From Planctomycetota bacterium (GTDB lineage: Bacteria > Planctomycetota > Phycisphaerae > Sedimentisphaerales > Anaerobacaceae): DNA of 5,892 nt. Below are positions 1 through 5,485 of this stretch, piece after piece. The notes under the pieces are model-generated. The model was not told the origin of the DNA. It saw only the letters and a list, made by a program, of their open reading frames with translations, and ran no database searches. Positions within the stretch are counted from its first letter, which is position 1, and the number at the start of each line of letters is the position of its first letter. The position numbers and the translations under genes are program-made. The stretch is taken from positions 1 to 5,892 of the forward strand of contig JAGLTN010000476.1 in NCBI GenBank assembly GCA_023135255.1, given 5' to 3'.

Positions 1-1
1 A

Positions 2-920
2 CTGTTATGTCACTAAGCAGCATCTGTGCTTGGGCTTTGCCACCAGACTGACCTTTGATAAGCCCCTTTTTGCTGCTGGCGATAACCGTTTCTATAGATG
101 CATTTTCCAACTGCTTCTGTGTCTCAAAAAGCTCCTCCTCTCGAAAGTTCTTACTCGCCACAATAAATACCGCACTGAAAGTACTCTTGGGCTCAACCGC
201 TGTTTTCTCAGGTGTCTGCTCGTTATCATCAGCTTGAATTTCTTTATCTGCTGCAACCGCCGGGTATCCAGTACAGATTATCGATATCGGCTTTACAGAC
301 GAAGGAAGTCTGCCAAGCATTCGAACAGAAGTAATGTCAAAATCATTAATAGCTGTGGAACCAAGTCCTATCGCCGCTGCCTGAGTTTGAATATTCTGAG
401 CAACTCTTCCCGCCTGAATAGCCGCGAACCTCGCAGCCTTTAAACCCAATTGCCGGGCAATCTTTTTTATTTCAGCTGCAATGATTATAGTGCATGGACA
501 ATCAGCTATTATATCTTCATCCGAACTTGCTTTGGATATCTTACTACGAACATCGACATCCGTAAGCTCTTCGAGTACGTGCAGCTTCGGATCATATTCA
601 AAAACACCATCAGAAATAACAAAATATAAATTAATGCCCCCGCTCTTAGAAAATTCAGCTTCTTTTGAAACCAAACCACTACCAAAAACTTTGCCGCCCG
701 CCCATGCAAGTTGGCCAATCTGATCTGTGCTAAGAGGCTTAGAAGTAAATTCTCTTACGTCATAGGAATTTTCAAGCAGCTGTTCAAAATTCACATCTCC
801 TGTCAGCGTTGGCGGAAAAAGTGTTATGCTGCGTCCTGCCGAGGTCCGCTGAGCTGAAAAGCCTTGCCCTGCAAGCAAAAGCAAAACCACAAAAATCAGA
901 ATTCTTTTAATAGTTTGCAT
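2..920 (-). CDS. Exported SagB-type nitroreductase-like / DJ-1-PfpI fusion protein, C-terminus cut by window edge
   Basis: The minus-strand frame is open from an ATG at 920 to the left edge, giving 306 residues and no stop, so the C-terminus is missing. Residues 1-23 form a signal peptide: basic MQTIKR, a hydrophobic core (ILIFVVLLLLA), then FSA before QRTS. Residues ~45-222 resemble the SagB/ThcOx branch of the nitroreductase fold: a YDVREF stretch (53-58) followed by a LAWAGG segment (71-76), an LYFVISDGVFEYDP strand (98-111), AGRVAQNIQTQAAAIGLG (170-187) and a closing ICTGYP (215-220). This branch usually binds FMN. After an acidic linker (~223-246) residues 248-306 match the start of a DJ-1/PfpI domain (FIVASKNFREEELFE at 252-266, then TVIASSKKG). 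The EEE at 261-263 would supply the family's conserved acidic residue; the nucleophile cysteine would lie off the window. The exact reaction is unknown. It is transcribed away from the vanZ-like gene. The domain calls are fairly secure; the export call rests on the signal peptide. Confidence 0.86.
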   Translation of the reverse strand, partial: MQTIKRILIFVVLLLLAGQGFSAQRTSAGRSITLFPPTLTGDVNFEQLLENSYDVREFTSKPLSTDQIGQLAWAGGKVFGSGLVSKEAEFSKSGGINLYFVISDGVFEYDPKLHVLEELTDVDVRSKISKASSDEDIIADCPCTIIIAAEIKKIARQLGLKAARFAAIQAGRVAQNIQTQAAAIGLGSTAINDFDITSVRMLGRLPSSVKPISIICTGYPAVAADKEIQADDNEQTPEKTAVEPKSTFSAVFIVASKNFREEELFETQKQLENASIETVIASSKKGLIKGQSGGKAQAQMLLSDIT

Positions 921-1069
921 TTTTCAAACCCTGTCAATATTCTTATTGTTTACCCAGTTTATTATTACATAACACGCCAATATCTGGTAGTATTAAATTT
1001 TCGTAAAAATAAAAATTGAAATTTATTAATGAAAAATTTCAGCCAAGCATCAAAAGTAAATTAGAGAAC
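921..1069. promoter_or_regulatory. Divergent intergenic region between the fusion gene and the vanZ-like gene
   Basis: This AT-rich stretch of 149 bases separates two divergent genes, so it should carry a promoter for each. I found no convincing sigma70 pair. On the plus strand TTGTTT (946-951) is followed 17 nt later by ATAACA (969-974), a poor -10. On the minus strand TTGGCG (975-980) precedes an AT-rich TAATAATAAA stretch at shorter than ideal spacing. No operator-like palindrome of useful length was seen. The promoter role is inferred from gene layout only. Confidence 0.35.
929..932 (-). promoter_or_regulatory. Candidate ribosome binding site of the SagB/DJ-1 fusion gene
   Basis: On the minus strand AGGG lies 8 nt before the ATG at 920. 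It is a partial match to the Shine-Dalgarno core at normal spacing, and it supports this start together with the signal peptide that begins there. Other genes in the window show even weaker sites, so this is a modest call. Confidence 0.35.
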
Positions 1070-1813
1070 ATGAAGAATAAAAAAATTATCATGACCGTTT
1101 TACTGGCAGTCTACTGGATAGCTATTTTTATACTGACACACATTCCCATCCCCCAGGTCATCTACAAAGCTAACGTATCGGATAAGACTTTGCACTTTGT
1201 TGCCTATCTTATTTTTACATTTCTGCTCTGGGCTGCCGTGTCACCAGATAAAAAAATCAACTGGCATAAATTAACAATATGGTGGGTAATGCCCATTTTA
1301 ATCGCCTATGGAGCGATCGACGAATGGCTTCAACAATATGTCGGCAGAAGTACAGATTTAACTGACTTCTTCGCTAATATGAAAGGTGTAGCAGCCGGAC
1401 TTATTTTGCTTTCGTTCCTTGAATTCAAATCCTGCTTCATTATGGTCACCGGAATGTCCATATTAGCAATTACAACCCTTGCAAAAGAAAATCTTGGCGA
1501 ACTAATGCCAAAAATTTATTCAATATTTCATCTGTTCGGATATGGGTTTTTTACTCAACTTTGGATATGGAAGCTGTGTCAATATAGAAACAAAATAAAC
1601 CTGACTCAACTTAAGTGGATAATTTTTGCTTATGCGTTTGCCCTGGGATTTTTAGCAACCGTTATACTAACCACAAAATTAACAGGGCGATACTTTGAAT
1701 TGAGAAATATGATAATAGCTTTCGCTGCAATATCAGTAACCGTAGCCGTAAATATTCTTGCCTTAGCATTAAGCAACAAAAAGACCGCTAAAGCCAACGC
1801 TAAAAATAACTGA
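1070..1813 (+). CDS. VanZ-like polytopic membrane protein with a degenerate second VanZ-like half
   Basis: A membrane protein of 247 residues if begun at the ATG at 1070. The frame opens further upstream at a TTG (1016), adding 18 polar residues, but no Shine-Dalgarno site precedes it; the ATG has AGAG just before it and is followed at once by KNKK and the first membrane helix. The first half has the VanZ-family pattern: helix 1 ending in THIPIP, then SDKTLHFVAY (37-46), a helix, AIDEWLQQYVGRSTDLTDFFAN (about 82-103), then GVAAG. The conserved D38, K39, H42, D84, E85, Q88, R93, D96 and N103 are present. The second half (~120-235) adds about three or four more helices, so the protein is longer than a single VanZ domain (~120-150 residues). 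VanZ was named from teicoplanin resistance, but most homologues, including those in surface-polysaccharide and exosortase loci, have no known reaction. Its 3' end overlaps the opposing TIGR03790 gene by 14 bp. Confidence 0.8.
   Translation: MKNKKIIMTVLLAVYWIAIFILTHIPIPQVIYKANVSDKTLHFVAYLIFTFLLWAAVSPDKKINWHKLTIWWVMPILIAYGAIDEWLQQYVGRSTDLTDFFANMKGVAAGLILLSFLEFKSCFIMVTGMSILAITTLAKENLGELMPKIYSIFHLFGYGFFTQLWIWKLCQYRNKINLTQLKWIIFAYAFALGFLATVILTTKLTGRYFELRNMIIAFAAISVTVAVNILALALSNKKTAKANAKNN
1800..1813. other. Convergent 3' overlap of the vanZ-like and TIGR03790 genes
   Basis: The plus-strand TGA is at 1811-1813 and the minus-strand TAG at 1800-1802, so the two coding regions share 14 bp tail to tail. 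There is no intergenic space for a dedicated terminator on either strand. Confidence 0.9.
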
Positions 1814-3059
1814 ACCGCTTTTTGAAAGGCTTATATAGCGGATCACCTATCAATACCAACTGCCATGAATTGAAAGGCTTGCTTCTGTAATATGCCTCTA
1901 CAAGACTATAGCCATCCAGCAGTTGACCAAAAAAAACGTCCGGCTTTGGAAATGCAGTTAAATAAGGCTCGGAAACAGCCCCTAATGTTGCCGTAATTCC
2001 GTCTTTAAGCATCGCAGGACACCACTGGGTAGAATTAGCATCACGCAAATTTACAGCTTCCCAACTTGCGAGATGATATCCGACAGCACCATCTACGAAA
2101 TCAAATGCATCGATATATTTTTTCAGGCTATACCATCCACAATACAATGCAGCATCAGGACAACTGTCAACTGGAAAAAGCCCATCGGTTTTTTCTTCCA
2201 CTACCTTTAATTTGCTTCGACTCCTTACCACATCCGCTACCCTTAGAAGCGACCAGTCATATTTGGCAAATGCCGGCTGCTTTTTCTTGTCGCCGGGAAA
2301 ACCGCTGTCTATATAAACCTTACCGCTGAGCCCTGCATTTTCAGCAGCTATTGCCTTATCAACAAGATTTTTTGATATCTCAAACCCAGGCCCATCAAGC
2401 CGACAAACCATTAAAGTCTTACCATCCGGATCTATAACACGATAATTAAGCTTATTCTTCTGCCAGTAATAAAGTTCATAATTTTCATAAAGTACTAAAG
2501 ACAATTCACTATCAACAGAGGCATCTGTAAATTTACCAGCTATAAAATTTATTTGCTGATTAAGCTTTTTAATTTCTCTTTGAAGTGCTTTACTTTTGGT
2601 CGAAGAACTGTTTGCCTGACTTTGCAGCTTATTTTGTTTTTCGCCCAATAGTGCTTTTAGCTTGCTAAGCTCTTTTTCCTTACCTTCAAGCACCCCACGC
2701 CCCGCTACTTTTATCGGCACGCCATAAACAGTCAAAATGCAGCGAATATTATTATATTTCTTTATCTTAAGCTTTTCACGAATAACGCCAGCGATTTTTT
2801 TGTCATAATCTGACCTGCTTATACTATCAGTCAGACTTTTACCGAGCGGTAAAGAAATAATATTTTCTTCCGGCACACTGCGTCTTTTGCAATAATATTT
2901 CGCAAGCTCAACGGATTGATCAATGTCACCATTTGCAACAACAAGTATCTCCTCAGGCTCAATAGCATAAACACTTGTTGCCAGCACAAGATAGATAAGC
3001 AAAATAAATATACTACTTGTTTTCGAGAAAATCTTTTTAAAAAACATATATGGTGTCAT
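1800..3059 (-). CDS. TIGR03790 family secreted protein (exosortase-associated, function unknown)
   Basis: 419 residues. An N-terminal signal peptide has lysines at 8-9 and 13, a hydrophobic core (SIFILLIYLVLATSV) and VYA at 30-32 before IEPEE. The mature protein matches TIGR03790: EILVVANGD (37-45), AKYYCKRRSVPEENI (53-67), LTVYGVPIKVAGRG (109-122), SVDSELSLVLYE (181-192), CRLDGPG (219-225), GLSGKVYIDSG (243-253), GYHLASWEAVNLRD (327-340), WCPAMLKDGITATLGAVSEPY (346-366), AFPKPDVFFGQLLDG (369-383) and LIGDPLYKPF (403-412). The family is uncharacterised but known to occur only in species that also carry exosortase. Residues ~123-178 form a lysine- and glutamate-rich, probably coiled-coil insert between two core motifs. 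The protein should act outside the cytoplasmic membrane. It is last in the five-gene run, 32 nt after the phosphoglycosyl transferase stop. The ATG at 3059 lacks a clear ribosome site; an ATG at 3047 (Met5) would also keep the signal peptide. Confidence 0.87.
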   Translation of the reverse strand: MTPYMFFKKIFSKTSSIFILLIYLVLATSVYAIEPEEILVVANGDIDQSVELAKYYCKRRSVPEENIISLPLGKSLTDSISRSDYDKKIAGVIREKLKIKKYNNIRCILTVYGVPIKVAGRGVLEGKEKELSKLKALLGEKQNKLQSQANSSSTKSKALQREIKKLNQQINFIAGKFTDASVDSELSLVLYENYELYYWQKNKLNYRVIDPDGKTLMVCRLDGPGFEISKNLVDKAIAAENAGLSGKVYIDSGFPGDKKKQPAFAKYDWSLLRVADVVRSRSKLKVVEEKTDGLFPVDSCPDAALYCGWYSLKKYIDAFDFVDGAVGYHLASWEAVNLRDANSTQWCPAMLKDGITATLGAVSEPYLTAFPKPDVFFGQLLDGYSLVEAYYRSKPFNSWQLVLIGDPLYKPFKKRFSYF

Positions 3060-3091
3060 TCAATAATATACAACATTCATCTTTGCTATTA

Positions 3092-3715
3092 TTATTTATC
3101 CTCAGCTTCGTTTTCGCCGCGAGTTGCTTCAGCTTCTGAATATTGCTTTTCGTATATATCTTTTCTGAAAATTGCCTGCTTAGCAGTTTCAAAAATGATT
3201 TTAATGTCAAGCCAAAAGGAAGCTTTTTCAACATATTCGACATCAAACTCAAGCTTCTGCTCACGTGTTAACGCTCCCCTGCCTGAAATTTGCGCCAGAC
3301 CAGTAAGACCAGGCTTAACCAAAAGCCTTTTCTTTTGACGATCATTCCACTCTGCGATTTGCGAAATATACAAAGGCCGAGGCCCAACTATGCTCATATT
3401 GCCTTTTAATATGTTAAATAACTGAGGAATTTCATCGAGAGAATATTCCCGCAAAAATTTACCTATCTTAGTGATTCGCGGGTCATCACCAGACTTAGGC
3501 GAAGCCCCAAATGGATCAGCATCGGTTCGCATCGTGCGGAATTTATAAAAAACAAAAGGCCTGGCATCTCTACCAGCCCTTTCCTGTTTGAATATCGCCG
3601 GCCCTTTAGTACCAAACCGAATCGCAATAATAACAACTACAAATACAGGCCACAATACAAGCAACACTGCAAGTGACACTACTATATCAAATACCCTTTT
3701 AAAAATTGCGGTCAT
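3092..3715 (-). CDS. Small PglC-like phosphoglycosyl transferase (bacterial sugar transferase)
   Basis: 207 residues, the compact monotopic form of the bacterial sugar transferase family (Pfam PF02397), without the multi-helix N-terminal half of WbaP-type enzymes. It begins with KRVFDI (6-11) and one hydrophobic stretch (~9-32) containing P23, as expected for the re-entrant membrane helix. It then shows KQERAGRD (43-50), FYKFRTM (56-62), DDPRITKIGKFLREYSLDEIPQLFN (77-101), SIVGPRP (108-114) and KPGLTGLAQISGRG (134-147). D94 and E95 form the catalytic dyad known from PglC. Enzymes of this class transfer a sugar phosphate from a UDP-sugar to polyprenyl phosphate, starting glycan assembly on the cytoplasmic face. 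The sugar cannot be read from sequence. The last ~20 residues are an acidic, low-complexity tail. The gene starts 5 nt after the GNAT stop and ends 32 nt before the TIGR03790 gene, which supports co-transcription. It is the likely committed step of this locus. Confidence 0.93.
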   Translation of the reverse strand: MTAIFKRVFDIVVSLAVLLVLWPVFVVVIIAIRFGTKGPAIFKQERAGRDARPFVFYKFRTMRTDADPFGASPKSGDDPRITKIGKFLREYSLDEIPQLFNILKGNMSIVGPRPLYISQIAEWNDRQKKRLLVKPGLTGLAQISGRGALTREQKLEFDVEYVEKASFWLDIKIIFETAKQAIFRKDIYEKQYSEAEATRGENEAEDK

Positions 3716-3720
3716 AATAA

Positions 3721-4308
3721 TTAATTGATTTGAGCAACATAAATATTACTTATCACACCATGGCTGTCAATTTGACCTGCCAACTTGAATCCACATTTCA
3801 GATATAACTTATTCGCCAGCTCATTGGCTGCATCGACAAGAACCTTCACTTTGCCAATTCCACGACTTGCACATTCCTCAAACCCTCTTCCCACAAGCTG
3901 AGTAGCTAACCCCTTGCCTCGCCCTTGAGGTGCAATAACTATGGACAACAACTCTGCATCAGGCAAATCCAGACTTTTCATTTTTCCAGGATAAAATATA
4001 TTGCTCCAGATTTTTTTTAAAATTCCTAGAGAAGTCATCTTGCGAACAAGAATAAAACCAAATTTCAGACCTTTTTTTAAGGCAACATATTTATAAAGCT
4101 TCGAGAGACCAGTGGTAAATGCGACAAAGCCCAAAACCTCACCATCCTCCACTGCCACAAACCCAAAACTATTCTCATCTTCAGCAATAGCCTCATAAAG
4201 AGCCGTCACAAACCCCTGACCAAGCGAACTTATAAAACCATTCGATATCCCAGATATATGAAGACCAGCAACCTGACTTGCATATTGTTTTTGAAAGTTA
4301 GTTATCAT
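3721..4308 (-). CDS. GNAT family N-acetyltransferase of the polysaccharide cluster
   Basis: 195 residues with a GNAT fold. FVAVEDGEVLGFVAF (50-64) gives the early strands. Motif A is LLSIVIAPQGRGKGLATQLV (120-139), with the acetyl-CoA pyrophosphate-binding Q-x-x-G-x-G at 128-133. Motif B follows as ANELANKLYLKCGFKLAG (161-178), in which N162 and Y169 are typical conserved residues. A basic, hydrophobic insert at ~67-112 precedes motif A and may help bind substrate. The enzyme would use acetyl-CoA; the acceptor is unknown, but its place between a glycosyltransferase and a phosphoglycosyl transferase makes an amino-sugar nucleotide or glycan intermediate plausible. Its ATG overlaps the end of the GT4 gene by 11 bp, and no Shine-Dalgarno site is visible, so translational coupling is likely. 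Two A-rich runs at Leu-Lys-Lys codons (eight A's near 4011-4018 and seven near 4073-4079) do not disturb the frame. Confidence 0.87.
   Translation of the reverse strand: MITNFQKQYASQVAGLHISGISNGFISSLGQGFVTALYEAIAEDENSFGFVAVEDGEVLGFVAFTTGLSKLYKYVALKKGLKFGFILVRKMTSLGILKKIWSNIFYPGKMKSLDLPDAELLSIVIAPQGRGKGLATQLVGRGFEECASRGIGKVKVLVDAANELANKLYLKCGFKLAGQIDSHGVISNIYVAQIN
4298..4308 (-). other. Overlap of GT4 stop and GNAT start (likely translational coupling)
   Basis: The GNAT ATG (4306-4308) lies upstream of the GT4 TAA (4298-4300) in another frame, an 11-bp overlap. With no recognisable ribosome site before the ATG, ribosomes that finish the GT4 reading frame are the simplest source of initiation. 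Confidence 0.7.
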
Positions 4309-5464
4309 TTTGTTTTGATTTTTCTAATAATGATAGTCTATGCTCAATTATTGCTTTTATCATTTCTTTTCTATCAAATTTTTCGATAACTCTTTTTCTG
4401 CCAGCAATACCAAATTTGGTCCGTAGTTCTTGATTAGTCAAAAGTTGCCTTAAAGGTTCAAGTAAGGCTTCACTTTTTTGGGATTCAATCAAATAACCAG
4501 TAGAATTGTTTTCAACTGACTCTCTTGGACCGATCACATCAGTTGAAACAACAGGAAGCCCCATTGCTTGCGCTTCCAAATTAACCTCACCAAATCCCTC
4601 TCGATAAGTAGGTAAGCAAAAAATATCCATCGTTGAATAATATGGCAAAGGATCATCTTGCCATCCAACAGATCTTATGCGTGGATTCATATTAATAATT
4701 CGTTCGGTTGCTGGTAAGAGTCTATCTTTTTCTTCCTGATCACCAACTAATAAAAGATATGCTTTGGGTATTTCATTGGAAATCTCATTGAATGCTTGAA
4801 CAAGTTCATTTATCCCTTTGTCTCCCGTAAGTCTTGCAACTGTGCCAATTACTACTCCATCTTCTAGTACATGTAATTCATTTCTGATCTTATTTCTAAA
4901 GGGTTTCCATTTTTCAGGATTAAAAGTTTCTAAGTCTACTCCACATGCGCTGCCATTAAGCATTACTTTATATTTTTCTTTTTTACCCAAATTTTCATCA
5001 ATTGCAAAGCCAACCATTTCATGTGCTATTGGTAAAATTATATGGCTAATTTTTGATATGATTTTTTCAAAATATTTAAACAATTTTCGTTTAAAGCCTT
5101 TTTGTCCCATGTAATACAATCCCCATAAGATGTAAATACGAATAGGCATTCTGGCGAAAAAAGATGCGATAGCAGCTATCAAAGATGCTTTTGGAGTGCT
5201 GTATTGAACAATATCATATTTGTTTTTCTTAAATATCTTGTACAAAACAAATAAGCTTTTCAAATCCTGCAAAATGCTTATTTTTCTTGAAAAATTAACA
5301 GGGATATAATTTGTTTCTTCTGGCAAAAAATCTTTAAGTTTTTCATCCTTACCGCATATTACGGTTGTTTCAAATCCTGCTTTGTTAAATTCTTCCAGTT
5401 GTCCTTTATAAAAGGCTTTAATTGACGCTGATACAGTAGTTATAACACAAATTCTATATTTCAC
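4298..5464 (-). CDS. GT4 family glycosyltransferase (retaining, GT-B fold)
   Basis: 388 residues. The start is GTG at 5464: in the same frame the codons upstream run straight back to the TAA of the previous gene (5486-5488) with no other start. The N-terminal domain has KYRICVITTVSAS (2-14) and a DIVQYSTPKASLIAAIAS stretch (84-101), followed by IYILWGLYY. The C-terminal nucleotide-binding domain has VVIGTVARLTGDKGINELVQAF (204-225), AYLLLVGDQEE (235-245), SVGWQDDPLPYYSTMDIFCLPT (265-286) and EGFGEVNLEAQAMGLPVVSTD (289-309), in which E289 and E297 form the E-x7-E motif of GT4 enzymes. Such enzymes transfer a sugar from a nucleotide donor to a lipid-linked acceptor with retention; donor and linkage are unknown. 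It follows the acyltransferase stop by 21 nt and overlaps the GNAT gene. It is clearly AT-richer than the two genes downstream. There is no signal peptide, so it is cytoplasmic or membrane-associated. Confidence 0.92.
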   Translation of the reverse strand: MKYRICVITTVSASIKAFYKGQLEEFNKAGFETTVICGKDEKLKDFLPEETNYIPVNFSRKISILQDLKSLFVLYKIFKKNKYDIVQYSTPKASLIAAIASFFARMPIRIYILWGLYYMGQKGFKRKLFKYFEKIISKISHIILPIAHEMVGFAIDENLGKKEKYKVMLNGSACGVDLETFNPEKWKPFRNKIRNELHVLEDGVVIGTVARLTGDKGINELVQAFNEISNEIPKAYLLLVGDQEEKDRLLPATERIINMNPRIRSVGWQDDPLPYYSTMDIFCLPTYREGFGEVNLEAQAMGLPVVSTDVIGPRESVENNSTGYLIESQKSEALLEPLRQLLTNQELRTKFGIAGRKRVIEKFDRKEMIKAIIEHRLSLLEKSKQNDN

Positions 5465-5485
5465 ATCAAACCAATCAAAATAGGA

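Noticed and set aside
30..443. A plus-strand open frame of 137 codons opposite the SagB/DJ-1 fusion gene
   Set aside because: Its product is basic, rich in Arg, Ser, Cys and Leu, and has no recognisable motif, while the minus strand encodes clear domains over the same bases. It is a shadow frame.
932..937. A perfect minus-strand TTGACA just upstream of the fusion gene
   Set aside because: It lies only about 11 nt before the ATG at 920, so a matching -10 would fall inside the coding sequence. It is probably a chance match.
1815..1841. Inverted repeat CCGCT/AGCGG just after the vanZ-like stop, with a T-rich stretch beyond it on the minus strand
   Set aside because: The stem is only 5 bp with a 17-nt loop, no T tract follows on the plus strand, and it lies inside the TIGR03790 coding end. 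It is too weak to call a terminator.
3037..3264. A minus-strand 75-codon frame overlapping the end of the phosphoglycosyl transferase gene
   Set aside because: It is an alternate frame inside a gene whose own frame is well conserved, and it has no motif of its own.
2916..3338. A plus-strand open frame of 140 codons crossing the TIGR03790/phosphoglycosyl transferase junction
   Set aside because: It is antisense to two well-supported genes and its product has no family features.
4011..4079. Two A-runs (eight and seven) in the GNAT gene as possible slippage or frameshift sites
   Set aside because: Both encode Leu-Lys-Lys in a full-length, motif-complete frame, and the alternative frames offer no meaningful extension. 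There is no sign of programmed slippage.
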